Of a stretch of 64,000 bases of DNA, positions 11,846-24,054 are shown in pieces; the stretch's first letter is position 1, and each line of letters starts with the position of its first letter. The stretch is from Owenia fusiformis (lineage: Eukaryota > Annelida > Polychaeta > Sabellida > Oweniidae). The notes beneath the pieces are model-generated. The model was not told where the DNA came from, searched no databases, and worked only from the letters and a program-made list of their open reading frames with translations. The position numbers and the translations under genes are program-made. The stretch lies in the NCBI GenBank assembly GCA_903813345.2, contig CAIIXF020000005.1:33299375-33363374 (forward strand), written 5' to 3'.

Positions 11846-12179
11846 TTGCGTGGCACTCATAAGATGCATATGTTATAGCTAGTGTGAAGATTAAATAGGC
11901 AGATAGAAGGTTGAAATAAATATGAATGAAAGTCGTCTGCAGTTATAAATTAGAGTTAAGTGATTTGATTGGTAGGGCTCAGAAACTGGCGCATGCGCAT
12001 TCTCACTAGAAATACTATGTAGTGATATTCACAGATAAGTATAACAAAGGGATAATAATTATCTATAAAAACCTAAACTGGTATAAAAATGACTTTGGCC
12101 ATGACGGAAGCATTCAAATTGGTAATAGAGGTCGGACAAGACACAAGACGCGAAAGAAGAACACCTCTTCAAAGAATAC

Positions 12180-15100
12180 TTGAAGAAAAGAAGAATGAAA
12201 ACTTTACAGCTGCTGTTTTGTCTTATACCGGTGTTAGCTACCATCGAAGCTGCAAAGATCTTGCTTTTTCCCATTGCGAATAGAAGCAATTCTAGACTGG
12301 CGCTGATGAAAAAGATTGGAAAAATGATCGAGGAGAGGGGACACCACGTAAGTAGTAAAGCTGTTACACAAAAATATAAGTGATACAAAAGTTTAAATTG
12401 TTATTCAAATTGCTCGTATTTTTGATCAAAATTTATATACTTAAGATTTTGTATATTTTGCTCTTCCTAAATGATACTCATATTCACCTCAAAAAAATGT
12501 ATGTGTCATTACTTGCTCCAGAAAAATACTTTAATTTCAGAAAATATAAGTCTTATATATGTTTTATATGATACATGCCCAGCCTATCTAACTCCAAATG
12601 AACAGATAAAGTGGTTTAATTAAACAAGAGACATATAAAACAGTTTTATATGTCTCTGATTAAACATGTTGTTCAAAAAAGATTTGAAGGGATATATGAT
12701 TTTCACGTATTTTGGTCTAATCTGACTTATTTTGTTTCAATTCTAGCTCATGTTTTATTATGTGTCGTCGTTTATGCTTAATAATTATCATCACTGAACT
12801 TTAGGCCAGTGCTGTCTGTCGGTTGTACTCACTAAAAAAGTTAAAAACATTTATCAACCTCGAGACCGTATGGTTAATAATTGACATCATACGACAACTG
12901 TCCCAATTAGCCCTGGTACAAAACAGAATTCTTTGACTCTTGTGAAACAAGGCAGGGGACAGCCAGCAATTGTCAAGGGTGGGTGCGAATTTTTGGGCTT
13001 GCTTCACTGCGCATTACCCCCCCCCCCTTCGAATTTCGGGCCAAAATAGGCCTTTTTGGTCATTACTGGGTCTTTTAAGGCCTTATTTTTAATTTTTGGC
13101 CAATTCAAAAAAATTAAAAAAATTCGGGCCACTAAAACCAAAAAGTGGACCCAAATTTTGAATTTTTTGGTCGCCCACGCACGTCCACTGGCTACGCCCA
13201 TCCAAGGATTTCTTTGAAACGCTTCATAAAAACTTGTTTATCATCGTGAGAAAATCGATCGCGACATTATATAGACTTCTATTAAATATTGAGTAGGAGT
13301 TTGTCGCCAAAGGACGAATGCCTCATTCTTGGTTTCTAATCTTTCTTTACAACAAGTTGTCTTTGGGAAAGTTCCTTCAAAAGAATATCGGTAAAAATAT
13401 ATTTTATTCTTCAGGGATGTCGATCATTTTTTGTCAACGATTGAAAGCAAAAATACTTCTTCCAACTTTAAGACAGCCTTAAGCTATTTTATATTGATTC
13501 TGATAATATTTATATTGACAAAGCATTTCTATGAATACAATGACATTTACAAGGCTGCTCATTAGGAATAGATCTTCTATAATGACATTTACAAGGTTAC
13601 ATATGAGGAACAGATATATGCACTCATAGTTCATCTATATCAATAAATCGTTGAGAAAGTGGAGATTCTGTTCTGCACTACGGACCTATTCTTTTCTAAC
13701 AATGTCAATACTTTCAATTTCACGCCCGCTGGGTCAAAGAATAAACATTTTGACTTAGACCACGCACGGATCGGATGATACATTAGAAACAAAAAACACA
13801 GAAGAGCTACTGTCATGTGAGGCACATACTAGTAACTCGTTTGTTTATTTCCAGGTTTCCGTCCTCGTCAACGACCATTTAGCGTCGCATTTTGATGGGC
13901 TTCACCAAATAGTTTTCCCGACATCCCCTTATGCTAAGACCAGGGCTGAAATGACAAAGCTGCTTTTGAATGAAGATCGTTCCTTCTTTCAACTCTTTAT
14001 GAAGGAACAGCTTGACAACTGTAAAAACCTGCTCGCTGCGAATGACACGTTTGCCAAACTGAAATGGGAACAGTTTGATGTTGTTATAGTGGACTTGATG
14101 GACGCTTGTTCTCGCATTCTCGTTGATTATTTGGACACTCCATCAATCGTTTATTCCTTCGCAGGCTTTTCCGACAACTCTGACGTATTTGCTCCGATAC
14201 CCGTGGCTTACGTCCCAAGTGTTTTTGGCAAATATACGGACGACATGAGTTTTTTCGAACGATTAAAGAACGCTTTCATGCACTTCATGATCAATCAGAT
14301 AGCGCAACCAAACTTCTTCAAACCTTTCGAAGAACTGAAAAAGAAGTTAAACATCAATACATCATTGTCGATGGTAGACTCCTTCAAGCGTGCTTCACTG
14401 GTAGCTTGCAACGCCCATTTTGCATTGGACTACCCTAGACCGCTTATGCCACACGTACAAACATTCGGCGGAATGTTTAACGAGCCTGCCCGTCGCTTAG
14501 ATTCTGACCTTGGTAGTTTCATTGATGACGCAACTGATGGACTGGTCGTTGTTAGCTTTGGCAGTCTCGTGGACACTGTTGATGCATCTGTTGTAGGAAA
14601 GATTGCATCTGCCCTCGGACGGCTTCCATACAAAGTGATATGGAAATATAGTGGTGAACTAAGCATGTCATCAGATATACCTGACAATGTGAGAGTTATG
14701 ACATGGATTCCACAGAATGATCTACTTGGGCACAAAAACGTTAAGGTGTTCGTCACTCACGCCGGTATCAGCAGCACGTTTGAAAGTGTTTATCATGGGG
14801 TCCCTGTCGTTTCGATACCACTTTTCTGCGATCAGCATCACAATGCCAACAAACTTGTCGATAAATTAAATATGGGCATAAAGTTGAATTCTAAAACGTT
14901 TACCTCAGAAGAACTTTATAACACTATTATCCAGGTCATAAATAACCCTATTTATTTTAACAATGCAAGACTTGGTAAGGAGCGTTTAAGCGACCACGTA
15001 GCGTCGCCAAAGGCTGAGTTCCTTCACCGTGTAGACTCGCTCGCACGTAGTGGGAACGTTAAGTACCTTCGTTCCAAGTCATCTGATTACATGTCAAACA

Positions 15101-15264
15101 TAAGATATTTTTTGATAGATATCTTGGCATTTGTCTGTTGTGCACTTTTACTTTTAAGTATCTTATGCTTTTTGTCATTGAAATGGTTACTTAGTGCATT
15201 TATCACCAAATTATCATTTCATTTGAAAAACTCCCCAGATACTAATACAGAAGATATAAACTAA
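12180..15264 (+). CDS. UDP-glycosyltransferase (UGT1/2-like), two exons
   Basis: This is a membrane enzyme of the UGT family, which transfers a sugar from a UDP-sugar to small lipophilic acceptors in the ER lumen. Exons are 12180-12347 and 13855-15264; the intron has GTAAGT and TTTCCAG, phase 0. The joined product is about 525 aa, the family's usual length. A signal peptide spans about residues 1-24 (LLFCLIPVLATIEA); the start could instead be the in-frame ATG at 12195. The acceptor half carries the usual Asp at about 136 (VVIVDLMDA). The donor-binding signature is at about 355-390, with FVTHAGISSTFES, HGVPVVSIPLF and CDQHHNA (His358, Asp382, Gln383). A C-terminal membrane helix (LAFVCCALLLLSILCFLSL) and a lysine-containing tail complete it. 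Oddity: the residue aligned with the catalytic His of the GSH motif is Arg39 (AGA, 12294-12296). Specific substrate unknown. Confidence 0.93.
12627..12657. repeat. Perfect short palindrome in UGT intron
   Basis: The 15-nt arm AGAGACATATAAAAC and its exact complement are separated by a single A. The flanks TTTAATTAAACA and GATTAAACA extend the symmetry weakly. It may be a cruciform-prone site or the remains of a tiny MITE. Confidence 0.6.
13013..13203. mobile_element. GGCCC/GGGCC-rich hAT-like fragment in UGT intron
   Basis: A poly-C run is followed by TTCGAATTTCGGGCCAAAATAGGCC, blocks of AAGGCC and CCAAATTTTG, and ends CACTGGCTACGCCCAT. The composition and motifs match 495-728. The CACTGG-GTAGCC-type end suggests a hAT-like non-autonomous element. 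Confidence 0.45.
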
Positions 15265-16132
15265 CAGAGGCCAGTCACTCAACTTAATCAGTCTGTACTT
15301 TTACGTTTACGCTATTGAAATAATGCCACATAATTATCAGTTCATCGTCCGTTGAATAGATCACTATAATTGTATATAAACATATAGAGGTATTACTCGT
15401 TCAATTTAAGAATTCAAGTTTTCTTATCTCAGGGAGTCTTTCAAAAATGATATATTGCATTGAAATATACTAATAAGTGGATAATGTGTAATTATTGTAC
15501 AATTGTATTCATAGATGTAAATATATTTATAGGTGTAAATAGATGTAAATTATTTGAAATATATATTTATTTTCTTCAAGTGAAGTGTTCATTTCATGAT
15601 ATTTGATGTCACAATAACAGAACATTTGATTTACTACTTTGTAATGAGGTACACGCATGTACTATGTATAACTAGTACTGCATTTCATTATAGACCACTT
15701 AATACAAAAAGTTGTTTTTCGGGTTTGTTTATCGTATTAGAATCAAAGCAAAAACCTTGATTTCATGATTCATGGCAAAACCTTACATTTTATTCTAACC
15801 ATTGCAAAATATCTCAATTGCTTTTATAAATCACCTAAATGAATTCTATTAAAGAATCGGTCACATTAGGGCAGTTTAAAAAGTTCTGCACAAATATCTC
15901 TAATTATAAAAAAAGTAATGAATCAATCTTGTTCATAGTTACTTACACTGCCAAGGTGATGACGCTAATATGATCTACATCATTTTTGTAAAAAACAAGC
16001 AATATAAAGGACAATATCACGTGACATGGTCTTCACCTACATAAATTGGCAACTCAAATCTAGATCTAGTACACTTGCTTTTATGACGATAGTGAATTTT
16101 ATATGTGATTGAATATACTAGTTCTTCTAAGT
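15265..16132. other. UGT 3' flank, no gene seen
   Basis: AT-rich sequence that probably includes the UGT 3' UTR. No canonical AATAAA lies close to the stop; an ATTAAA occurs near 15848. No coding potential seen. Confidence 0.4.
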
Positions 16133-16460
16133 TCATTTTGGCAGCCATCTTGGATTTCCACTGATGTGAAGGATATTACCGATATATTTTGACCTCTTAA
16201 ACCAACACGTAGTCCAAGACCCAACAATCACCATGTTACATACTATTGTATTTGCTTATATATGGCAAGATATTTATTTTGGCAGCCATCTTGGATTGCA
16301 ATATTAAGAATACTTTACCCCTTAAACCGCACGACATGCAGTCCTAGACACAAGAATTATCTGCTTCAAGTGCCGTGTGTGATACGATATGGCAGGTTAT
16401 TCATTTTGGCAGCCTTCTTGAATTTAACTGAAACATTAGATCTCTTAATCCAAAATAAAT
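16133..16460 (+). repeat. Three diverged direct repeats of about 130 bp
   Basis: TTCATTTTGGCAGCCATCTT and close variants recur near 16133, 16276 and 16395. Each is followed after 50-60 nt by a CTCTTAA/CCCTTAAACC block and (first two) AGTCC-AGAC. Similar 'GGCCATTTTGAA' units occur at 28195-28660 and near 63290-63630. Confidence 0.65.
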
Positions 16461-16543
16461 AAAGTGTTGATGGCAGCAACTTTGTTAAACATTTTCATAT
16501 CATGGATTTTCATATCTTTCCATTCATTTCTGGTAACGAGCGT

Positions 16544-17003
16544 CACTGGTGATCCACTCGATTACGCTGGTTACCGAAACGGTTCGTTCGTTTCGGTAAC
16601 AAAATGTCGGATCATCGAAGGTACGATTTTTCTTTTTTCCTTATTTCACACGTTGTAAGCAGAATTTCCACGACATTTTTACCACAAACCAGTATCAGTA
16701 TCATATGTTTAAGAAAATGCACATATTTGCAAACAAATAGTTCAGAAGACAACAAAATCGTCGATTTAATCCCTCACTTAAGTTACAGAAACGGTATTTC
16801 GAAAAAACAGTTAAGATCTGCACTTTTAACCCTTACCGTTTATGTAACTTAAGTGAGGAATTAAATCGACGATTCTGTTATCGTCTGAGCTATTTTTCAA
16901 AATGTCGTGGGGATTCTGCCTACAACGCGTGAAATAAGGAAAGAAGAAAAATCGTACCTTCGACATTTCGACATTTTGTTAATGAAACGAATCGTTTCGG
17001 TAA
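16544..17003. mobile_element. Foldback MITE family F, copy 3 (3'-truncated)
   Basis: Starts CACTGGTGATCCACTCGATT like copy 2 and contains the same AAAATGTCGG, TCAGAAGACAACA and TTAAGTGAGGAATTAAATCG blocks. The right arm stops at TTTCGGTAACA without the terminal TGGATCACCAGTG. Part of the right arm (the ATATGATACTGATAC region) is also missing. Confidence 0.8.
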
Positions 17004-18352
17004 CATTTGAATTTCTACACAAAAAGTTTGAATTTGAAGTAAATACTGAGTTCTTTATATTAATTTTTATTAATGTACATCTCACATCTCATAAATTCTA
17101 ATGAATCGCCACCGTACAGTTGATGCGTTAAATGTACGGATCTGACCTTTTTAAAATATACAAAATGAATGATTATTTACTGAATCTTCATCTGTCCTAA
17201 AATACGTAGTTAACAAATACATATTCTCATTAAAATAATCCGTACTCTCAAACGGTTGGGAAATAATAAGCAAACGAAATGTGAATTTTTTTATCTTTGG
17301 TCGAGCATGTTGGCCGATTCACTCTGAGAAAATCCGAGTAGTGCTTGAAAATCTTTTGTCATAATTAAAAACTTAAAACCTTTTCTAAGAGAATGCTGTT
17401 TTTGTTACACACGAAATCGTATTTATTTTCATCAAATTAATTTTTTGATGAACATAGTTTTTGCTTCAAATCACTTAATTTCGTGACGCGATAATTGTTA
17501 GGTGTTATATTGCCTCTGTTTAATATAACTTTAGCTCACATGGCTAAACACTCATATCTCCTATGCTCAATGTAAAACTGGGTAAAACAAGGTAAAGCAG
17601 TGTGTTTAATCATACCTCATCCTTCAATTTGTGCTGGTCATTATGCGTGTTGGGTTCATACCTTACGCCTTCTTTCAAAGTAACTTTTTCAATTTGTTTG
17701 TCAATTTTCAAATGACTAGAGGTATCTGAGGTCAGTAAGTCTTTGCCAAATGCCAAGTTCAATGGCAGTTATTTAAATGGAATCAAAGAAAACATTTTTG
17801 ATTATTTTGTGTATTTTCTTTTTTTTATTAATAACACTATAAATCAGTAAATACAGAAAAACACTTGTTAATATACAGGGTGAGCCAAAAATGTCGATAT
17901 TTTTTATATTGATTTTCGCGTGGGATGCAGGAATCACTTTTGCTCCTGACGTGGGATAAATAATTTTTTCTGGGTGTAAGATAATATAATAGTATTCAAA
18001 TTAGTTTTTAGACCCTGAAACCATTCCTTTGACATGTTATATGCTCAGAAAAATTAATAATTTGAATCTTTATGTTTATATTCCGAAATAATAATAATTT
18101 GAATCCATTTTTACAATCCAAAAATGCTAACATTGACACCTAAATTGCCATCTGAGTGACATCACTAATGTTGCAAAATATTTTTGATATGCTAAAACAT
18201 TGAAGTGGCCCATTAAATATGGCATTTTATTATTGAAATAGTGTGTCCTTTGTTCAATCTTTGCATTGGTGTTAAAAAAATAATCTTTTTTGAAATGCAT
18301 TAAGAAATATTTGATGATTAAAAAATTTCAACTTTTTTTGAAAATTGGCGGG
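17004..18352. other. AT-rich intergenic, one repeat terminus
   Basis: No gene seen. At 17873-17893 the TACAGGGTGAGCCAAAAAT terminus shared with 168-187 and 29832-29853 begins a stretch about 470 bp long that runs up to the MITE at 18353. Confidence 0.45.
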
Positions 18353-18746
18353 AAAGGACGATTCACGGTTTGGAGAACAGTCTCCTGGGCTAATAATTTT
18401 TTCATGAAAAATATAGAAATATTACCCAAATTAAACTATGAATATTCAAAAGAGGACATTTAAATCTACAAGATGTAAAAATGACAAATTGGTCTGAAGC
18501 AGGGGTAACGCTCAATTAGACCGATTCAATAAAATACAAGTCTCGATTTGGGGAAAGAAGTTCATCAGTGTACTGCCCTAATAATTTTTTGCAAAAAATC
18601 TAGAAATATTACCCAAATTAAATTATGACTATTTAAAAGAAGACATTCAAATCTATATTATGTAAAAAAATCAAATCTGTCCGAAGCAGGGATATATGCT
18701 CATTTAGATTGATGAACTTCGTTCTCCAAACCGAGAATCGTCCTTT
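18353..18746. mobile_element. MITE family N, copy 2
   Basis: Same inverted ends as 11063-11380 (AAAGGACGATTCACGGTTTG...CCGAGAATCGTCCTTT) and the same interior (AGTCTCGATTTGGGGAAAGA, AGCAGGG-TA-CGCTCA). It is about 75 bp longer because an ATATAGAAATATTACCC segment is duplicated inside. Confidence 0.82.
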
Positions 18747-19858
18747 GAATATTTAGGAAATGAAATGCTCACAACTTTTTTTTTTAAATCTCTAAAATAA
18801 CTTTTTAAGTCATAACAAAAAGTAAATGAATGATAAAAAAATATTTTCAAACTTTAGACGGGGACTCTAACCACAAAGTAGCAAAGCAACAGATTTTTCT
18901 GAAACTATATATTTTGTTATTACCCATACCAAAAATAAAGATGATTAGACAAATGGTTTTTGAGGTATAGCCATGTATCATATTGCCCTCAATAACATAT
19001 TGTCAAGGGGTAAATCTAAAAATGACAACATTGTTTCCAGAAATTGATTCTGCGTTGATTCTCATACTGGGTGGTAGAAATGTCACATTATATTCATGTA
19101 ACATAACAGAAACATCCCCAGCTCCCGACGATGGTCAATTGCAACCCTCCTATACAGCACACCAACTGATAGTTCCAGATTCCGGAATACCTACAAGGCC
19201 CTTCAATCAAACTCATTGTGTGAATGTACATCGTTTGGATTTTGTAAAAAAATTAAAAATGCTAAAATTATTTACTTTGAAAAATTTTGTATTTTGTTAA
19301 TGGCATTTCGGTTGGCAAACACATATGTCGTTCATTGGGGATTTGCTACTTTTTGGAATTTTCTTGTTTCCTCTTTGCAGAATGAAAATAATGAAGTATG
19401 AACACATGCTTTGAACATTTGTCATCGTGTACTTTTAACGAAACTAGGAACTAGGTCGAGAATGGTCTGGATAGCTGATGTTTAAGGATGTCAACTATCA
19501 TATGATCATATAAAAGTGCTTGGGGATCTTTTATATTTACAATTTAGCCTTTGGGTTTATAATGCTTCAAGAAGTCTTAAAACGGATGTATTTTATTATC
19601 TAAAGATCGATAGTTCAATTCTTCCCTAGAATTTTATGATTAATAAACATCTTCGTAAGCATTCTTAAATTCATGAATTAAGTAACTGTTCTTTAATAAT
19701 GACATCATGTTTTCCATGGGTACAACAACTTGTAAATAAATAGAGCTAAAAATGTTACATATATCATCCGAGATTGACATTCTCACTGACTAAGTGAAGA
19801 ATAATGTATCCAATGCAAAAAATTATCATTGTGAGTGTAACTTTAGATATAGGTATAA
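18747..19858. other. Intergenic; unrecognised 105-aa open frame
   Basis: An open frame at 18983-19300 (+) has no motif I recognise, no Kozak or splice context and no homologue I recall; I do not call it a gene. The remainder is AT-rich and featureless to me. Confidence 0.35.
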
Positions 19859-20672
19859 ACACGGTGTCCAACCCAAACGCTCTTACATGCACGACGGAGC
19901 GTTTCATTTAGGCGGAAACGCTCCGGAGCAAATAAAATGGCGGCTAATGAAGATTCCACTATGACCACTATGACCACTATTCCACAAATTACGAATTAAA
20001 CTAGTATTTCTATGAAAACGTTAATCTTTCTGTTAAAGTAGTAGATCACAAACTCGTATATTCTCATTTCCTAAAATCCCAGTCCAAATCCATTACTTAT
20101 TCTCGAGAAATCGCTTGTTTTCCTCGAAACGCTCCGTCGATTTAGGACACAATTTTAGAAACGTTCTTACCATTTTGTTTTGATATCATTTTCAGATTAT
20201 TAGAGAAGAGTTCTGAATTGAATCTATCTCTCAAAAACGTGTTGTATTTTTTAGGCAAATTGAAACATCCGAACCTGGTGGTGCTTAACGTGCAACTAGC
20301 TGATTTAAGCCTACATTAGATGATGTCATGCCTACATGTGTGCTAAATCATAAAGCTATTGAAAAAAACGAAAAGTTTATATGTGAATTAATCTTTCTTC
20401 TTTTGATGCCAATGGGTATAATAGATATTTTCTTTCTCTTCCTGAAAAGGAAAGGCAAGCTATATATTTCCTAAACAGATCTAGACTACCGGAGCGTTTC
20501 CAGTTCACTGTGTTAACCTGATCGGAGCGTTTCTTGAATATGAGAATGTCATCATTTTTAAGACTGGATTTTCGGTCATCAAATCACTATTACGATAATG
20601 TATGGTGCGTTGAAGCATTGAAATTTGACTAAAATATACGTTGGTGCTCTAATCTTGGTTCAACTAATCACA
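19859..20672 (+). repeat. Dispersed repeat G, longest copy
   Basis: Runs from ACACGGTGTCCAACCCAAAC through repeated CGGAGCGTTTC motifs to GGTGCTCTAATCTTGGTTCA followed by ACTAATCACATG. Its two ends match 11517-11845 in reverse complement. CGGAGCGTTTC and its inverse occur several times inside (near 19905, 20128, 20490, 20525), a subterminal-repeat pattern typical of hAT-like or similar DNA transposons. No coding seen. Confidence 0.7.
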
Positions 20673-21829
20673 TGCCTCTCTGTACCATGAAGGTGTTATT
20701 CCCAAATAAACCTTGCCACGCTATTTCATATAACTACATTGCATTACATAACGAACTATCCATCCATGGTCATTTGTTGAATGATTGTAAAGGTGACAAC
20801 TTGACTCTATAGATTAAAGTTGATACTTTGCCAACTTGACATTGCAAAAAGTTCCATAGAAAATATATTCTTTGAATGATTCCGTATCTTTTTGCAATGT
20901 GTAATTAAGCCCAAGACTCAATGCTGATTTACACCACTCGGACTATGTTTCCTAAACTTAGCACTCGATTCTACGAATCTCATCCTAAGTTTGAAACAAT
21001 ACCTTGGAGGAATGATCATCCTTCTTCAAAGGACTTCATTTATGCTTAAATTCATATACTTGTAAAATACCCTTGCAGCAAGGATGGGGAATGATAACCA
21101 GTCCACAATGCACTGAGTAAGTGAATTTGCTAATATGACGATTTACTAAAACGGCTTTCATTGTCGGTGACTGTAGAGGGTCGACGCAAAAAGGAATGAA
21201 TTTTTTTTATATTTTTTTCTATTAATAACACATTGCAGGTCTTATTACTATTTATTTATCTTTCTATCAGAGCACAGTCGGTGCATTTAAGATTATTAAA
21301 CAAGATCTCTGATAAAAGCCCATGAAATCCGTCGCCTACGTAAATCTTACATCGAAAGAAACTCGCAAGTATTTACCAGGGGCCATATTCCAGAAGTCCA
21401 TTGTTCTCTTAATCACATCGATTTCCGTAATAGGACTCGATGGGGCAAAGTCCCACAGAGTCCTTTTGGGAATGAAACTGTTCACCCATTGGACATCGTG
21501 AGGGCTTTTGATCATGTGACACGATGTCTGCGTTAGCCTTAAACATTAATAATGTACCCCGCATATTTCCCTAACCGAGGTTTAGGTCCTGGCTCCACCC
21601 TTGCTCATCATCCATCTTAATTCATCAGTGCGCAAGAGTCAATTTGATATATTTAGTTTGAACATAATGCGCTGACAGTGGACTTGGAAAGTACGGCGGA
21701 TGTTTATATTTCCATGAAATCAATATCTACCCATCAAATGCCTGTAATTCATTTGGACATGTTAAAATTAAATATTCAGCCATGTCGATCAACATCCACC
21801 GGAAAATGGATTCTTAAAGTACAGAGGGA
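20673..21829. other. Intergenic, no gene seen
   Basis: No convincing coding or RNA feature. A 91-aa open frame at 21678-21953 overlaps the left arm of the next inverted repeat and is probably incidental. Confidence 0.4.
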
Positions 21830-22156
21830 TATCCAAAGGCCAAGGAGGATTGGCTCCCAGAGTGCACCACCGATATTCTGTCCCATATATGGGTATGTCG
21901 TAATACAAAATTCGAATTCAAACAGCCGCCATTTTGTTCACTTCAACATTTAAATCGTGAATGTTGGTCTTATTTCCAAACGAAAAATTCCAAAACTCAC
22001 AAGAAATGATCGAGATATTGGTTCGAATCTTTTGAACTGTTTATTTTGAATTTATAGTCGGTTTTAATTTCAGAAAATAACGACATTTCGACGTTTTCAT
22101 TGTTGGAAAATATCGAGTTTCGATCCTGGGAGCCAATCCTCCTTGTCCAAAGGCGT
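21830..22156. repeat. Inverted repeat, about 30-bp arms, 245-bp spacer
   Basis: Left arm ATCCAAAGGCCAAGGAGGATTGGCTCCCAG (two runs) near 21831-21862 pairs with CTGGGAGCCAATCCTCCTTG followed by TCCAAAGGC near 22127-22156. Probably the ends of a small DNA element; no second copy found. Confidence 0.6.
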
Positions 22157-24054
22157 TGCTTTTAATTCGTATAATCGGTAAACTGGTGAATGTCGTGAAT
22201 ATAGAATAAAACAATACAGGACAATTCACGACATATGGCACTTTGAGAATTATCAGATTAAACTGGCAGAGCAGAATTCTTTTACATGAAGAACCAGTAT
22301 AATTTGGGATGCACTTACAGAAAATTTTCATGGAGATTTTAAATAGTAGATAGATCATCCTCTTTTATGTGATCCCCTTTTTACCACAATTCGGAATCAA
22401 AACGTTTCAGAGTAATATTTCAAAACGAAGTCTATGAAACTAAAATGTTATAACGATACCTGAGTTCTGACTATTGGACGCTCAATCCATTGCCGGGTAT
22501 TAGGATTTGGGAATGACGTTTCACAATGTCATTGCAGTACTGAGTTACTCAGCCCTAATTTTTCTTTTGCTGTAAACCTCGTGGTTCGGTTTACAGTGCC
22601 AGTATATATTACAGTCGACCGTTATAAAACTACCCATGTATAGCGAGACAATCTTTCATCCGGTGTGTGGGAGGATGGGAAAGGTGCTTCAGACCATGAA
22701 TAAACATTTTGTGGTGCATGTAATTATGCTTTGATATAAAAAACAATTTCCTGTGTTTTTATAATGCAATAATTCATAAATCAATAATTTGAACTTTTAG
22801 TTCAATTATTGGAAAAACGTTACTTTGATATAAGATAATGTTTGTTTATTTGTTTATGCTAGGTTGCTTATCTGTCTGTTTGTTGTTTGATCAGGACACG
22901 TAAACCGACGTGGAATAAAACTTTAACGCCAAAGAAAGCAAAGCAAAAACAAAACAGTCTAAGATGCACTCGTGTTTCGAAATACATATAGAAATTGAAA
23001 CGCGAGTGATTATTTTTTTCAATGTCATATTTTTCACACCCTGCACATCGTTTGTAAGTACCGAACCCTGATGGGTCAGAAAACATTCAATATTCGAATG
23101 CGACACGGATGGTCACCGAAAATATATGTCTTAAAAATGTAATTCAAACACAAAGAAATCAAACATAAAGTTACACATAAAAATGACAGAAATAAGCAAT
23201 ACTAACTGTTTTAAAGGAAACAACAGATCTGTTGTTGTTGTTCTTCTTCAAGGGCTATAACATTTTAAATGATGCACCGTGGATTTAATTAGTACCATGG
23301 ACGTACAACCTTTTGTTTCTAGTGTGAGCAAATACGATGAAACAACACATCGAAACAAACAACAGGATAATCAGGAAATGTGACCCACATCTAAAACAAC
23401 TAAACAAATATGAAGTTGTGATCCCGTATGCATTGTTATAAAACTTGTAAACAAATTGTCAGCTGCCAACAGACCTTTGGAGTGAGCTGAACGGATATAT
23501 TCATTTAATATTTGCACCACGATGACCTCAATAAATAAAACAAAAGCAAAATTTACAAACAATTATTTATTTCATTTCTATATTTAAAGGGGTAGGATCA
23601 GACTACCCTACCGCGTGACCACATTAAAAAGGGTACAGGGTACGATTAAGTTGCAAATTGAGCGGGTGTTCTCTATCTTTGTCCATTAGGCCTTTCTGGT
23701 AATAATACGTTGCAAACTGCTCCACGAATCTATACAATGTATATTAGAACACTTAGAATATGTGTAAAAATCTAGTATGCATTCAGAACTATGGAAATAA
23801 ACAAACGTCCTCCATTTGCAACTTCGCTGTAGCCTGTACCTTCGCTGTAGCCTGTAACCTCCATATATTTTAAAACCCCACTCCTGATTTCACTTACAGT
23901 CACTCGTATCTTTTACACGGGAGCTGTACCCGTGAGTTTAATGCGCGGGGTAAGGTAAAACACGTTGGGAACAAATGGTTGCGCAAGTGAGTAAGATTAC
24001 ATACTTTGACCAATATATTTGTTAAACAAAGAAAATTGAGTTATACATTGCTAA
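22157..24054. other. Intergenic, no gene seen
   Basis: Only short, unrecognised frames. A two-copy 18-bp repeat (CCTTCGCTGTAGCCTGTA) lies near 23820-23860. Confidence 0.4.

Noticed and set aside
13951-13953. ATG at 13951 as the UGT start
   Set aside because: The frame is open back to the acceptor at 13855, and exon 1 at 12180-12347 supplies the signal peptide and RGH motif in phase.
18983-19300. 105-aa open frame with two NxT/NxS sequons
   Set aside because: No recognisable domain, start or splice context; length is within chance for this base composition.
22015-22035. GGTTCGAATC-like tRNA T-loop motif
   Set aside because: No matching acceptor stem, anticodon arm or D-arm could be placed around it; the same for 6535.
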